Of a stretch of DNA of 64,000 nucleotides, positions 35,673 through 45,368 are shown in pieces. Positions within the stretch are counted from its first letter, which is position 1. Every line of letters starts with the position of its first letter. Source of the stretch: Clostridia bacterium. GTDB taxonomy: Bacteria > Bacillota > Clostridia > Christensenellales > CAG-138. The translations under genes and the position numbers were made by a program. A model generated the notes under the pieces. It was not told the DNA's origin, did not search any database, and worked only from the letters and a program-made list of their open reading frames with translations. Where the stretch lies: NCBI GenBank assembly GCA_017407205.1, contig JAFQXA010000017.1, positions 1 through 64,000 of the forward strand. The letters run 5' to 3'.

Positions 35673-36941
35673 CTATCTTATTACATCGGTGCCCATATAG
35701 GGAACCAAAACTTCAGGAACCTTTACGGAGCCGTCTGCCTGCTGATAGTTTTCAAGGATTGCTGCAACCGTACGGCCTACTGCAACGCCCGAGCCGTTCA
35801 AAGTATGAACAAGCTCTGCCTTTGAGTTCTTGTCACGCTTGAATCTTATCTGTGCTCTGCGTGCCTGGAAGTCCTCAAAGTTTGAGCATGAGCTTATCTC
35901 TACATATCTGCCGTAGCTGGGCATCCATACTTCGATATCGTATGTCTTTGCAGATGAGAAGCCCAGGTCGCCCGTTGAAAGTGTAACTACACGGTAGGGC
36001 AAGCCAAGACCTGCAAGAACTCTTTCAGCATCACGCGTGAGTGATTCAAGCTCTTCATATGATTCTTCGGGCTTTGCAAACTTTACAAGCTCAACCTTAT
36101 TGAACTGGTGCTGGCGGATAAGTCCTCTCGTGTCACGGCCTGCACTGCCTGCTTCTGCACGGAAGCAAGCTGTATATGAGCAATACTTTATGGGAAGTGC
36201 ATCAGCATCGAGTATCTCGTTGCGGTGCATATTCGTTACGGGAACTTCAGCCGTGGGAATGAGGAAGTAATCGGTATTGCTTACTTTAAATGCATCTTCT
36301 TCAAACTTGGGAAGCTGACCCGTACCCGTCATTGATGCACGGTTTACCATGTAGGGCGGGAATATTTCCGTATAGCCATGTTCCGTATGTGTATTGAGGT
36401 AGTAGTTTATAACTGCACGCTCAAGTCTTGCGCCCAAATCCCTGTATACGGTAAAGCGTGTGCCCGTTATCTTGCCTGCTGTTGCAAAGTCAAGAATACC
36501 GAGGTCCTCACCGATATCCCAATGTGCCTTGGGCTCAAAGTCAAACTCCGTGGGAGTGCCGACTCTTCTTACTTCTACATTCTCGCTGTCGTCCGCGCCT
36601 TCGGGAACGCTCTCGTGGGGAATATTGGGAATGTTCATAAGCAATGTGTTGAGCTGTTCATCCATTGCATTTACACGCTCATCAAGTGCCTTGATTGCGT
36701 TTGCGGTTTCCTTCATTTCTTCCATTACGGAAGTTGTGTCTTCACCGTTCTTCTTCATCTGCGGTATCTTGGCAGATACTGCATTTCTGTATGCCTTTTT
36801 CTCTTCAACTTCTGCAAGAAGCGTTCTACGCTGAGCATCCAGCTCAAGCAATGCGCTTACATCGGCACCCTTGCCGCGACGCTTTTTCATCGCTTCTTCA
36901 AGCTCTGCAGGATTTTGACGAATTCTCTTAATATCAAGCAT
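35673..36941 (-). CDS. serS: Seryl-tRNA synthetase
   Basis: 422 residues. N-terminal coiled-coil tRNA-binding arm (about 25-105), then a class II catalytic core with motif 2 [21 protein letters not shown] and motif 3 [19 protein letters not shown]. It attaches serine to tRNA-Ser. GGAGG precedes the ATG at 36941, 17 bases after argS stops, so the two synthetases are co-transcribed. No T-box leader was seen. The tandem repeat lies directly downstream. Confidence 0.96.
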   Translation of the reverse strand: MLDIKRIRQNPAELEEAMKKRRGKGADVSALLELDAQRRTLLAEVEEKKAYRNAVSAKIPQMKKNGEDTTSVMEEMKETANAIKALDERVNAMDEQLNTLLMNIPNIPHESVPEGADDSENVEVRRVGTPTEFDFEPKAHWDIGEDLGILDFATAGKITGTRFTVYRDLGARLERAVINYYLNTHTEHGYTEIFPPYMVNRASMTGTGQLPKFEEDAFKVSNTDYFLIPTAEVPVTNMHRNEILDADALPIKYCSYTACFRAEAGSAGRDTRGLIRQHQFNKVELVKFAKPEESYEELESLTRDAERVLAGLGLPYRVVTLSTGDLGFSSAKTYDIEVWMPSYGRYVEISSCSNFEDFQARRAQIRFKRDKNSKAELVHTLNGSGVAVGRTVAAILENYQQADGSVKVPEVLVPYMGTDVIR

Positions 36942-36958
36942 TTTTTCTTTCCTCCCAT

Positions 36959-38653
36959 TTACATTTTCTCAGGTGCTTTCAGGCCAATAAGATAAAGGCC
37001 CGTTTTTATTGCTATCCTTGACGCTTCTGTAAGTGCAAGTCTTGCATTTCTTGTTTGTGCATCATCATCCATTATGCGGTTGTCAAAATAGAATTTGTTG
37101 AAGCACGAGCAAATGTCGATTACGCCTCGTGAAATAAGATATGGCTCATTCTTGTTTGCCGCTTCTTTTATTATGTCGGGCAATGCTCCTATCGCCTTTA
37201 TGAGGGCTGCTGAAGCATCGTCGTTTATAAGTGAATAGTCAATATTCTCTTTATCAAAACCGTCTGCCTTTCTCAAAACCGAACAGCAGCGTGCGTGCGT
37301 ATACTGTGCATAAGGACCTGTTTCACCGTCAAAGTTAAGTGCTTTCTTCCATGAGAAAACTATGTCCTTAATTCTGCCATTGTAAAGTGCGCCCCATACA
37401 ACCGCGCCAACGCCTACATCGCGTGCCGCGTTTTCCTTATCCTCAAGGTCGGGACTCTTTTCTTTTATTATCTCAAGCGTTTTTTCAATGGATGCATCAA
37501 GTACATCTTCAAGATACAAAACCTTGCCCTTTCTTGTGGAAAGCGTACCGTCCTCCATCGAAACCATGCCGAAGTTTACATGAACGCAATCCTTTACCCA
37601 ATCGCGGCCCATGAGTTCCAGCACCTTAAAGACCTGCTTAAAATGCAGATTCTGCTGATACGCAACAACATAGAGCGATTTATAAAAATCATATGTTGCC
37701 TTGCGGTAATTTGCAGCAGCAAGGTCACGCGTTGCATAAAGCGTTGCACCGTCACTTCTCAGAATAATACAGGGTGCCATATCATACTCTGACAGGTCAA
37801 CTATCGATGCACCGTCATCAAGCTTTAAAAGGTTCTTCTCTCGAAGCTCGTCCACTATCGGCTGCATCTTATCCTGATAAAAGCTTTCGCCTGCATAGCT
37901 GTCAAACTCTACGCCGAGCATATCATATACTTTCTTGACATCGCGGAGCGTGATTTCCTTGAACCAAAGGAACAGGTCCATGGCTTCGGGGTCATTATCC
38001 TCAATCTTTTTAAACCATGCTCTTGCTTCATCGTTCAGGCTCTCGTCTTTTTCCGCCTCGTCATGGAAACGGACATAGAGCTTTACAAGCTCGCGAACAG
38101 AGCCGCACTTTTCCTTGTCGCCATTGCCCCAACGCAAAAAGGCAACTATCATTTTACCAAACTGTGTACCCCAGTCACCGAGGTGATTTATGCCCACGGT
38201 TTCATAGCCCAGGTGCTTGTATATACGGTAAAGTGCCGCACCTAAAACGGTACTGCTCAAGTGCCCTATGTGGAAAGGCTTTGCAATATTGATTGACGAA
38301 TACTCAACGCAAACCGTTTTACCGTTACCCTCTGTTGATGAGCCGTATGCTTCACCCTCATTCAACACCTTCGATACTACCTGCTTTGCCAATGTATCCT
38401 TGTTTGCAAAGAAGTTCAAATAGGGGCCCGCAACCTCTGCACGGCCTATGAAATCAGGCAGAGAAATGCTCGCGCAAATCTCCTGTGCAATCTGAGGAGG
38501 CGCTTTTCTCATTGTTTTTGCCAGGCGGAAACACGGGAAGGCATAGTCGCCCATTTTCGGATCGGGCGGTGTCTCAATCCAAGTGACAAGTTCTTCCGCT
38601 TCTATTCCTACTGTTTTTGATAAAGCATTCGCAAGTTGTTGTTTGTTATCCAT
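36959..38653 (-). CDS. argS: Arginyl-tRNA synthetase
   Basis: 564 residues. Class I synthetase with the HIGH motif in [14 protein letters not shown], a KMSKS-equivalent region at [17 protein letters not shown], an N-terminal Arg_tRNA_synt_N domain, and the DALR anticodon-binding domain (from [18 protein letters not shown]). ATG 38653 with GAGG upstream is chosen over a TTG at 38665. First gene of the argS-serS unit. Confidence 0.96.
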   Translation of the reverse strand: MDNKQQLANALSKTVGIEAEELVTWIETPPDPKMGDYAFPCFRLAKTMRKAPPQIAQEICASISLPDFIGRAEVAGPYLNFFANKDTLAKQVVSKVLNEGEAYGSSTEGNGKTVCVEYSSINIAKPFHIGHLSSTVLGAALYRIYKHLGYETVGINHLGDWGTQFGKMIVAFLRWGNGDKEKCGSVRELVKLYVRFHDEAEKDESLNDEARAWFKKIEDNDPEAMDLFLWFKEITLRDVKKVYDMLGVEFDSYAGESFYQDKMQPIVDELREKNLLKLDDGASIVDLSEYDMAPCIILRSDGATLYATRDLAAANYRKATYDFYKSLYVVAYQQNLHFKQVFKVLELMGRDWVKDCVHVNFGMVSMEDGTLSTRKGKVLYLEDVLDASIEKTLEIIKEKSPDLEDKENAARDVGVGAVVWGALYNGRIKDIVFSWKKALNFDGETGPYAQYTHARCCSVLRKADGFDKENIDYSLINDDASAALIKAIGALPDIIKEAANKNEPYLISRGVIDICSCFNKFYFDNRIMDDDAQTRNARLALTEASRIAIKTGLYLIGLKAPEKM

Positions 38654-38717
38654 AAAAATCCTCAAAAACCTAATATCTGCATATTATAACATATTGATAA
38701 CTAATTGTTAATACTCC

Positions 38718-38746
38718 TTGTTGAAAATCAACAATAATGATATAAT
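38718..38746 (+). promoter_or_regulatory. Promoter of sortase 1
   Basis: TTGTTG (38718-38723), 17-base spacer, TATAAT (38741-38746). The expected start of transcription is near 38753, two bases before the ATG, so the mRNA would be leaderless. Confidence 0.55.
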
Positions 38747-38754
38747 CGCTTTTG

Positions 38755-39585
38755 ATGCACGTTCTACAGAAAAAACCGAAAAGAAGCATTTTCAGGAAAG
38801 CAAAACGCTCTCTTTATTTGGCGCGCAAAAAGTTGAGTGCATCAGGAGCTGCAATAAAAGAACTGTCAGTGCAGGAAGATGACGAAATAAACCGCGAGGC
38901 AGCAGGTAACATTGAAAACGAAAGTCATGAAATCAAAACTCTTAACCGCGGTGTAAAGATTGCAATACTCTCTGTAAGTATCGGCTTGATTGTAGCGGGA
39001 ATATTCATAGGCATATTCCAGAATATTTATATCCCGTCGCAGAATTATGTTCCCCCTCCTGTCATAGTTACGCCATCAGCACATGATATAATAATTCCCG
39101 TATACACGGGCGAGCTTTTGCCAACGCCGTTCAGCAAGGTCCCCCCAAAAAAGCTTTACTTTGAAAACAGAAATATATCATGCTATATTCAGGCAGTTGG
39201 CAGAACGGCGGACGGCGCCATGGGAACTGTTGACAGTGCACACCTTGCAGCATGGTATGAGGACGGTCCGTCCCCCGGAGACTCCGGCAACGCACTTATA
39301 AACGGTCATGTTCGCTGGGGCGGTCTTGCAGGCACGTTCTCCATACTTCCCGAGCTCACAATAGGCGAGAAAATTACTTTTGAATACGAAAACGGTACGC
39401 AAAAGTCGTTCTACGTAAAGGAAATACTCGTTTTCCCCTACGATGAAGTACCCACATACCTCATGAGTCAGGAGGGCGAAGACCGAGTAACCCTCATAAC
39501 CTGCCACGGCGATTGGGACAGCAGTGCAGGAACAAGCTCACAGCGCGTGTTCGTAATCTGCACAAAAGACGAGGGCACGGTTTAA
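38755..39585 (+). CDS. Sortase 1
   Basis: 276 residues: a long basic cytoplasmic start (about 70 residues), a signal anchor (IAILSVSIGLIVAGIFIGIF), a Pro-rich linker, then the sortase domain. The catalytic triad is intact: His185 (NGHVRWGG), Cys250 (LITCHGDW) and Arg264 (SSQRVFV). The compact domain and GHVRWGG recall class F/E-type sortases of Gram-positive bacteria, which join surface proteins to the wall or to each other. No LPXTG protein is encoded nearby. The start at 38755 has no ribosome site; see the promoter entry. Confidence 0.85.
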   Translation: MHVLQKKPKRSIFRKAKRSLYLARKKLSASGAAIKELSVQEDDEINREAAGNIENESHEIKTLNRGVKIAILSVSIGLIVAGIFIGIFQNIYIPSQNYVPPPVIVTPSAHDIIIPVYTGELLPTPFSKVPPKKLYFENRNISCYIQAVGRTADGAMGTVDSAHLAAWYEDGPSPGDSGNALINGHVRWGGLAGTFSILPELTIGEKITFEYENGTQKSFYVKEILVFPYDEVPTYLMSQEGEDRVTLITCHGDWDSSAGTSSQRVFVICTKDEGTV

Positions 39586-39587
39586 AG

Positions 39588-39616
39588 TTGTGATAATCTT
39601 CATAAGGTGATATAAT
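39588..39616 (+). promoter_or_regulatory. Promoter of sortase 2
   Basis: TTGTGA (39588-39593), 17-base spacer, TATAAT (39611-39616). The ATG at 39623 lies where transcription should begin, as for sortase 1. Confidence 0.55.
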
Positions 39617-39622
39617 AGGCGC

Positions 39623-40294
39623 ATGGATAAAAAGAAACGGACAAAAAAAGAAAGAAAGATAATCAGGACGCTTTTGCTCATCCTGAGCTTTTTAATGTTT
39701 TCATTGGGCGCACTTTTAATAATCCGTCAGTATGTGTATATGCCGGGGCTTCTGACGTTTTTCGGCATCAGGGAACCATATCTTGCTCCGCCTATAGTGG
39801 TGGTTCCCACACCGTCACCGCTTCCGCCCGATGTTACACCTACTCCCTATGTTAAGAAAGCTCCCGTAAAGCTTTATTTCCTTGACAGGAACATTTCCTC
39901 GGATATAGAGCCTGTCGGTCTTTTGGAAAACAACGCCATAGGCACGGTTGACGATCCGTACATCTCCGCATGGTATAAAGACGGTGCTTCTCCTGCTGAC
40001 GAGGAAGGCAATGCAATAATAAACGGTCATGTCCGTTGGGGCGGTATAGCAGGCACGTTCGCCATTCTTCCCGAGCTTAAAGAAAACGAGGAAATTCTCG
40101 TTGAGTTTGAAGACCATACGCAAAAACGCTTCTATGTCGCTGAAACACATTTCTTCCCGTTCGATGGTGTACCTACTGAAATGCTGAGTCAGGACGGTGA
40201 CTTCCGCTTGACGCTCATAAGCTGTCACGGCGAATGGAACAGCGATGCAGGAACAAGCTCACAGCGTGTATTCGTAGTATGTAAGCCAAAGTAA
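39623..40294 (+). CDS. Sortase 2
   Basis: 223 residues: basic start, membrane anchor (TLLLILSFLMFSLGALLII), a Pro/Thr linker (VVVPTPSPLPPDVTPTPYV), then a sortase domain very like sortase 1. Triad: His136 (NGHVRWGG), Cys201 (LISCHGEW), Arg215 (SSQRVFVV). The two genes are tandem duplicates, 37 bases apart, yet each has its own promoter. The difference in cytoplasmic tails suggests they are used separately. Substrate unknown. Confidence 0.86.
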   Translation: MDKKKRTKKERKIIRTLLLILSFLMFSLGALLIIRQYVYMPGLLTFFGIREPYLAPPIVVVPTPSPLPPDVTPTPYVKKAPVKLYFLDRNISSDIEPVGLLENNAIGTVDDPYISAWYKDGASPADEEGNAIINGHVRWGGIAGTFAILPELKENEEILVEFEDHTQKRFYVAETHFFPFDGVPTEMLSQDGDFRLTLISCHGEWNSDAGTSSQRVFVVCKPK

Positions 40295-40345
40295 AGCCCT
40301 GCTCTCTGTTTATTGTAATGATATTTTTAAAAGGGGGATGTTTTT

Positions 40346-41029
40346 ATGAAGAAAGTACTATGTTTGATTTTGGCGGTTACTATGCTTATCAGCCTTTCCG
40401 GTTGCTTCGGTGATAATGAACCCGAAGATGTACGTGGCGATATAGTAACCCAAACTCCGGATCAAAGCGCTGATATAACACAGGGCGAAGCCGAGTTTTC
40501 ATTGGGTAAAACTGCCAACAACACATATAATAACGATTTTTTGGGAATAAGCTGTACTTTACCTTCTGAATGGGAGTTTTATACAGACAAGCAGATTTTG
40601 GAAATCAACAATATGGTCGATGATGTTCTTGATGAAAAAACGACTGAAGCTCTTAAAGAAGCAGACGTTGTTTATGATATGTACGCCAATTGTGCATCGG
40701 ACGGCAGCAGCATCAACATAAACCTTGAGAAGTTCAATGTTATTCAAATTTTAGCCCTTGATTTAAAACAAACGCTTGAATCACAAATCGATGTAATCAA
40801 ACAAAGCTATCAGAACATGGGGTACACCGATATCAACGTTAATTATCAAAAAACAACGGTTGACAGTAAAGAGTTTGACTCATTAAAGCTTACTGCAAAA
40901 ATTGAAGGCATTGATTTCTATGGAACGATTTTCTCCTTCAAGAAGAGCAACTATATGGCAAATGTTACGGTTTGCTCACTTTTGACAGATACGACCGATA
41001 CGATTTTGAGTTATTTCTCGATTAAATAG
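40346..41029 (+). CDS. Predicted lipoprotein, unknown function
   Basis: 227 residues. Lipoprotein signal MKKVLCLILAVTMLISLSGC with the lipobox Cys at 20, then an acidic, Gln-rich linker and a domain starting NDFLGISCTLPSEWEFYT that alternates beta strands and helices to the end (CSLLTDTTDTILSYF). It resembles many clostridial lipoproteins of unknown role. GGGGG precedes the ATG. It may be delivered or processed together with the sortases upstream, but nothing in the sequence proves that. Confidence 0.78.
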   Translation: MKKVLCLILAVTMLISLSGCFGDNEPEDVRGDIVTQTPDQSADITQGEAEFSLGKTANNTYNNDFLGISCTLPSEWEFYTDKQILEINNMVDDVLDEKTTEALKEADVVYDMYANCASDGSSININLEKFNVIQILALDLKQTLESQIDVIKQSYQNMGYTDINVNYQKTTVDSKEFDSLKLTAKIEGIDFYGTIFSFKKSNYMANVTVCSLLTDTTDTILSYFSIK

Positions 41030-41045
41030 TTTTATTGCTTACTTA

Positions 41046-41078
41046 AAAAGTCCCATCGTTAAATTCGATGGGACTTTT
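41046..41078. terminator. Bidirectional terminator
   Basis: AAAAGTCCCATCG (41046-41058) pairs with CGATGGGACTTTT (41066-41078), 13 bp. It lies between the convergent lipoprotein and dinB genes and touches the dinB stop. Confidence 0.85.
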
Positions 41079-42310
41079 CATTCGCTATCATTCTTATTTT
41101 CTTTTACTATATCCGTCCTTATTGTGTTGGCAAAACTTATCGTGTTTTTTCCAAACCTCGACCGTATCTCGTCAACCGTCTTGTCAAGCCGTGTGTTCTT
41201 CTCGCTTGCCTCTTCCTCGCCCTCATCAAGCAGGCTCATCTGCACGGTGGCATGAGTTGTCAAGCCGCTTGCGGTAACTCCGAGCAGACGAATAGGCGAA
41301 TTGAACGAATAGCACTTTTTAAAAATATCGAGTGCGTTTTCAAACAAAGCACGCGTTGAGTTTGTAGCAGTGTTTAATGTCTTTTGTCTTTGTATCGTCT
41401 GAAAATTGGGGTCCCTTATCTGTATCTGCACCGTTGTGCAGAAAAGTCCCTGTTTTCGAAGTCTTGCACCCACTGAGTCACAAAGCATGGTAAGCCCTGC
41501 ATGAACATCGTCTTTGCCCACAAGATTACGTGCAAATGTTATGCTGTTTCCGACACTCTTTACGCCATCCTCCTCGTCATACTTTTTAACGGGAGTCATA
41601 TCAAGTCCGCTTGCATTTTCCCAAATGGACTCGCCTGCCCTGCCAAGAAGTCTCGACATGGTTTCCCTGCCGCTTTTTACAATATCGCCAATCGTCAATA
41701 TTCCAAAGCTGTTGAGCGTTTTCGCGGCAGACTTGCCCACAAAAAGCATATCTTGAACAGGCAGACAAAAAAGTATATCCTTGTAATTTTCCTTTGAAAT
41801 AACCGTCGTTGCATCTGGCTTTTTGTAGTCACTTCCAAGCTTTGCAAACACCTTGTTGAACGAAACGCCCACGGAAACAGTTATGCCGATTTCCTCACGC
41901 ACACGCCTTCTTATCTCGTCAGCTATTTCCTTGCCGGTGCCGTAAAGGTGCAGGCTGCCCGTAACATCGAGCCACGATTCATCCACCGAAAATCTCTCAA
42001 CCTGGTCCGTATAATCAAGATAAATCGTATTTATTTTTTCGCAGTAGTAAGCGTATTTTTCATGGTGCGACGGCACAAGCACAAGATGAGGGCATTTCCT
42101 TTTTGCCGAGAAAATGGTTTCAGCCGTTTTTATGCCGTACTTCTTTGCTTCTTCATTCTTTGCAAGTATTATTCCATGCCTCGAATCAGGGTCTCCGCAT
42201 ACCGCCATCGGCACGTCTTTAAGCTCCGGCCTGTCTATCGACTCAACCGAAGCATAATATGAATTACAATCACAATGCAGTATTGTTCTTTCCCCGAAAG
42301 TATTACTCAT
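41078..42310 (-). CDS. dinB: DNA polymerase IV (Y family)
   Basis: 410 residues. Y-family signatures DCNSYYASVE at the start and FSVDESWLDVTGS (catalytic acidic pair) are present, then the thumb and little-finger domains. It copies damaged DNA with low fidelity. ATG 42310 is preferred; it overlaps the phosphatase stop, and MIM starts at 42316 or 42328 are also possible. No LexA box was seen before the operon, which begins with the phosphatase gene. Confidence 0.93.
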   Translation of the reverse strand: MSNTFGERTILHCDCNSYYASVESIDRPELKDVPMAVCGDPDSRHGIILAKNEEAKKYGIKTAETIFSAKRKCPHLVLVPSHHEKYAYYCEKINTIYLDYTDQVERFSVDESWLDVTGSLHLYGTGKEIADEIRRRVREEIGITVSVGVSFNKVFAKLGSDYKKPDATTVISKENYKDILFCLPVQDMLFVGKSAAKTLNSFGILTIGDIVKSGRETMSRLLGRAGESIWENASGLDMTPVKKYDEEDGVKSVGNSITFARNLVGKDDVHAGLTMLCDSVGARLRKQGLFCTTVQIQIRDPNFQTIQRQKTLNTATNSTRALFENALDIFKKCYSFNSPIRLLGVTASGLTTHATVQMSLLDEGEEEASEKNTRLDKTVDEIRSRFGKNTISFANTIRTDIVKENKNDSE

Positions 42311-42764
42311 AATCATTGCGCAAAGCACTCAAGAGCTCTCTGCAGCCTAAGGCAACCTCGTTCCATGTAAGATTAAAATCACGCGTATACCAAGGGTCCG
42401 CCACATCACCTGGAAAATCCGTGTAGTCCTTCAAAAGGCTGAGCTTCCCCTGTCTATCTTCACCGAAAATGCGAAGCATATTCCTTATATTTGCACTGTC
42501 CATACCGATTATATAATCAAAATTATCATAATCAGCCCTCGTTATCTGCCGAGCTCTCTTTCCCTCACAGCTTATGCCATGCTTTTCAAGCAAACTGCGA
42601 ACAGGCGGATATACACTCTCTCCAATCTCCTCCGTACTCGTTGCGGCAGACTCGATATAAAACTCATCCTCAAGCCCTGCCTTTTCAACAATATCCTTCA
42701 TAACAAACTCCGCCATGGGGCTTCTGCAAATATTGCCATGGCAGACAAATAAGATTTTTGTCAT
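42303..42764 (-). CDS. Low-molecular-weight tyrosine phosphatase
   Basis: 153 residues. The phosphate-binding loop CHGNICRS holds the nucleophile Cys8 and Arg14; the general acid is in DVADPWYTRDF. Length and motifs fit the family exactly. Bacterial members dephosphorylate tyrosine kinases or arginine phosphosites. The gene overlaps dinB by eight bases, so the two are coupled. GGAG precedes the ATG. Confidence 0.92.
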   Translation of the reverse strand: MTKILFVCHGNICRSPMAEFVMKDIVEKAGLEDEFYIESAATSTEEIGESVYPPVRSLLEKHGISCEGKRARQITRADYDNFDYIIGMDSANIRNMLRIFGEDRQGKLSLLKDYTDFPGDVADPWYTRDFNLTWNEVALGCRELLSALRNDYE

Positions 42765-42931
42765 TTCACTATCTCCTTGGTATATTATCGCCTGTTCTCA
42801 CTTTAGCCGAAACAATTGCAAAAAACAAGTTCTTTTCGGCTTATTTTTACTATTATTCAATTTTAACAGAAGCCTTGATTTCTTTGTGCTGTGAAAATAT
42901 AATTTAATAAACTATTTTCTCGAGGGCTTTT

Positions 42932-43369
42932 ATGGAGTTTAATATATTCGGGCTTATATTTGTCGTTGCTATCATGATTCCAAACATCATCTTTGCAATC
43001 AAGTGCAAGGACGGCTTTGAAAACAAATGGAGCAACAAGCTTATTGAAACAATTGAGCAGGTCGGCAGATTCGGCTCAATAACATTCATGATAATCAACT
43101 TCCCTTTTACTTGGTTTGGCTTTCCCTCTGACGAAGCATTTGCACTTTACCTTATAATCAACAGCCTGCTAATATTGCTTTATTTGGCATTGTGGATTAT
43201 TCTTTGGAAAAAAGATAATATCTCCAGAGCATTGTCACTTTCGATTATTCCGTCAGTCTTGTTTTTGTCAAGCGGAATACTCTCAAGGTCAATATTACTG
43301 ATTCTATCTTCGCTTTTATTTGCCCCGTCCCATATTCTGCTATCATATAAGAACTCAACAGGCGGTTGA
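42932..43369 (+). CDS. Small integral membrane protein, unknown function
   Basis: 145 residues with four predicted membrane helices (FGLIFVVAIMIPNIIFAI; SITFMIINFPFTWFGF; LYLIINSLLILLYLALWIIL; SIIPSVLFLSSGILSRSILLILSSLLF). A conserved-looking loop, KCKDGFENKWSNKLIETIEQVGRF, lies between helices 1 and 2. GAGGG stands before the ATG. No family recognised. Single gene with its own terminator. Confidence 0.72.
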   Translation: MEFNIFGLIFVVAIMIPNIIFAIKCKDGFENKWSNKLIETIEQVGRFGSITFMIINFPFTWFGFPSDEAFALYLIINSLLILLYLALWIILWKKDNISRALSLSIIPSVLFLSSGILSRSILLILSSLLFAPSHILLSYKNSTGG

Positions 43370-43403
43370 AACATCAAAGCAGAAAAAGGTAATCGCCCGT
43401 GCA

Positions 43404-43430
43404 AAAGCCACCTGAAAAACAGGTGGCTTT
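43404..43430 (+). terminator. Terminator of the small membrane protein gene
   Basis: AAAGCCACCTG (43404-43414) pairs with CAGGTGGCTTT (43420-43430), loop AAAAA; weak tail CCTTATG. Confidence 0.7.
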
Positions 43431-43473
43431 CCTTATGACAAGGCACATTTTTTGTGTTGCTTTTTGTAATATT

Positions 43474-43866
43474 TCAAAACTTTACTTCTTCCGTCTCCTT
43501 GCCGAATGAGCTGAATGTTGCGGTAGCGTTCTTCATATAAAACACCTGAGTGTTGCCATCGTTTTCATCGTACATTGCACGAAGGTTGGGATATGCATCA
43601 AGCATCGACTTTCTTGCTTGTACGCGGTCGTCCTCCACAAGCTCACAAGCTATGCGAATCCACGCGCCGTCCATAAATGCACAGATTTCGGCTTGGGGAT
43701 TTTCGGCAAGCTGACGGCTTACGCTCTTTGCCTTTCCTGTCTGTATGTAGAGCCTGCCCTCAAACTCGTTCACCGTACCGAACGGACGAACTCTGGGGCT
43801 GTCACCATCCACCGTAGCCAGATAATACACTTCTGCCTTTTTCAAAAAATCATAGACTCGTTTCAT
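43474..43866 (-). CDS. Pyridoxamine 5'-phosphate oxidase-like flavoprotein
   Basis: 130 residues with the split-barrel flavin fold: YYLATVDGDSPRVRPFG, then LYIQTGKAKSVSRQLAENPQAEICAFMDG. Members bind FMN or F420 and reduce varied small molecules. The precise substrate cannot be read from sequence. It follows pepV by 11 bases on the same strand and has GGAGA before its ATG. Confidence 0.85.
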   Translation of the reverse strand: MKRVYDFLKKAEVYYLATVDGDSPRVRPFGTVNEFEGRLYIQTGKAKSVSRQLAENPQAEICAFMDGAWIRIACELVEDDRVQARKSMLDAYPNLRAMYDENDGNTQVFYMKNATATFSSFGKETEEVKF

Positions 43867-43877
43867 TTTTGTTCTCC

Positions 43878-45245
43878 TTATGTAGTCTTTTTTATTTCCT
43901 GCTCCTCACACGCCAAGTCGACTATCGCATCGGCTATCATGCGTGTGTTGAAGAGAATATCGTCTTCATACATGAACTCGTTTGCCATGTGTATGCGGTT
44001 ATCCACTCCTTCTTTTTCGCAACCGAAGGCGACCGCGTTTTTAAAGGCGCGTGCGTATGTGCCTCCGCCTATGCTCTTGGGCTTTGCACATTCCTCGCCC
44101 GTGTTCTTTTTGTAGACGGTGAGGAGTTTGTTTACAAGCTCGCTGTTTTCGTCAACATAGAGTGCATCTTGCGTGCTTGTAGAAGCAAGCTCAAAACCGT
44201 CAAGTGCTTCTAAAAGTGCTTTCAGGTTTTCTTCGCAGGATTTTGTGTGGGGACAACGGAGATCAAATGTCAAATTCTTAATTCCGTCCTTGTCCCATTC
44301 AAGCTTGCCGACGTTCACCGTGAGACGGCCTGATTTATCGAAATAGTCAAGCTGTAAGCTTTCGCCATGCATATCCATCTTGAGTTTTTCCGAAAGTTTA
44401 GCTATGACTTCTCCGTCAGCACCGCCCATGTCAAGCGAATTCAAAAGCATGAGCATTGCACATATTGCGTTCTTGCCGTTTTCAGGCTGGGATGCGTGTG
44501 CTTCCTCACCAAATACGGTGATTGTTGTGTTCCCGTCTTCTTCCTCGATTTCATAGGGCAAGGGGCAGGATATGTTTTTTAAAGCCTGTTCATCAAGCTT
44601 TGCACGCAAGGTTGCCTTGCCTGCAACGACATTTGCACGAGTTCCTGCCGTTATTTGAAGCTTTGAGTCAAACTTTTTTGAAAAGGTTGCGTGGAGTATG
44701 CCTTTTTCAGAGTTTACGAGCGGGTAATCCGCATCGGGTGAAAATGCTATTGTCGGAATTTCGGCATTTTCCTTGTAGTGCTTCATGCATCCCCAACCGC
44801 TTTCCTCGTTACAGCCGAAGATTATGCGGACTCGGCGTTTAAAATGTTTTCCCGATGCAAGAACACCGGCAAGCGCATACATTGCACAAACGGCAGGGCC
44901 TTTGTCATCAGTCGCTCCCCTGCCTATTATTTTTCCGTCACGGACTACTGCCTCAAAGGGGTCACTTTCCCAGCCCTCGCCTGCAGGTACAACATCAAGG
45001 TGGCAAAGTATTGCAAGCATTTCTTCGCCCTCGCCTGCCTCGGCATAGCCTGCAAAGCCGTCCAAATCCACACAGTTTGCTATGCCGAGCTCTTTTGACT
45101 TTGAAAGTGCAAACTCAAGTGCTTTTTTGTTTTCAATGCCAAAAGGAGCACCCTGTTCGGGTGTATCCTCAACGCTTTTGAAGCTGATGAGCGTTTTTAA
45201 TGTTTTAATGATATTATCTTTGTTTGACTCTATAAATGAATACAT
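43878..45245 (-). CDS. pepV: PepV-type M20 dipeptidase
   Basis: 455 residues of the M20 metallopeptidase family. Metal and catalytic residues: His and Asp in AILCHLDVVPAGEGW, Asp in GRGATDDKGP, the Glu pair in GCNEESGWGC, Asp in FSPDADYPL, and His in RIHMANEFM. A lid domain is inserted at about 190-330. It cleaves dipeptides in the cytoplasm. Head of a two-gene unit with the flavoprotein. Confidence 0.92.
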   Translation of the reverse strand: MYSFIESNKDNIIKTLKTLISFKSVEDTPEQGAPFGIENKKALEFALSKSKELGIANCVDLDGFAGYAEAGEGEEMLAILCHLDVVPAGEGWESDPFEAVVRDGKIIGRGATDDKGPAVCAMYALAGVLASGKHFKRRVRIIFGCNEESGWGCMKHYKENAEIPTIAFSPDADYPLVNSEKGILHATFSKKFDSKLQITAGTRANVVAGKATLRAKLDEQALKNISCPLPYEIEEEDGNTTITVFGEEAHASQPENGKNAICAMLMLLNSLDMGGADGEVIAKLSEKLKMDMHGESLQLDYFDKSGRLTVNVGKLEWDKDGIKNLTFDLRCPHTKSCEENLKALLEALDGFELASTSTQDALYVDENSELVNKLLTVYKKNTGEECAKPKSIGGGTYARAFKNAVAFGCEKEGVDNRIHMANEFMYEDDILFNTRMIADAIVDLACEEQEIKKTT

Positions 45246-45297
45246 ACTCTACCTCAAATAATTTTGATACTGTGATTATATTAAAAAAGCAAGCATA

Positions 45298-45326
45298 TTG
45301 TCAAAGGAGCTTACAAATGGTAGTAT
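45298..45326 (+). promoter_or_regulatory. Promoter of uppP
   Basis: TTGTCA (45298-45303), 17-base spacer, TAGTAT (45321-45326), divergent from pepV. Confidence 0.5.
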
Positions 45327-45368
45327 TATCTAAAGTAAATCTCTATATAAAGGTCATGGAGGATAATA

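Noticed and set aside
36378..36995. 205-residue plus-strand reading frame opposite serS and argS
   Set aside because: It is the antisense shadow of two clear synthetases, with Cys/Phe-rich composition and no ribosome site.
36942..38760. T-box leaders for argS/serS, and likewise for tyrS
   Set aside because: No T-box sequence (GGTGGNACCGCG-like) or long leader precedes these genes; argS has only a short gap to its divergent neighbour.
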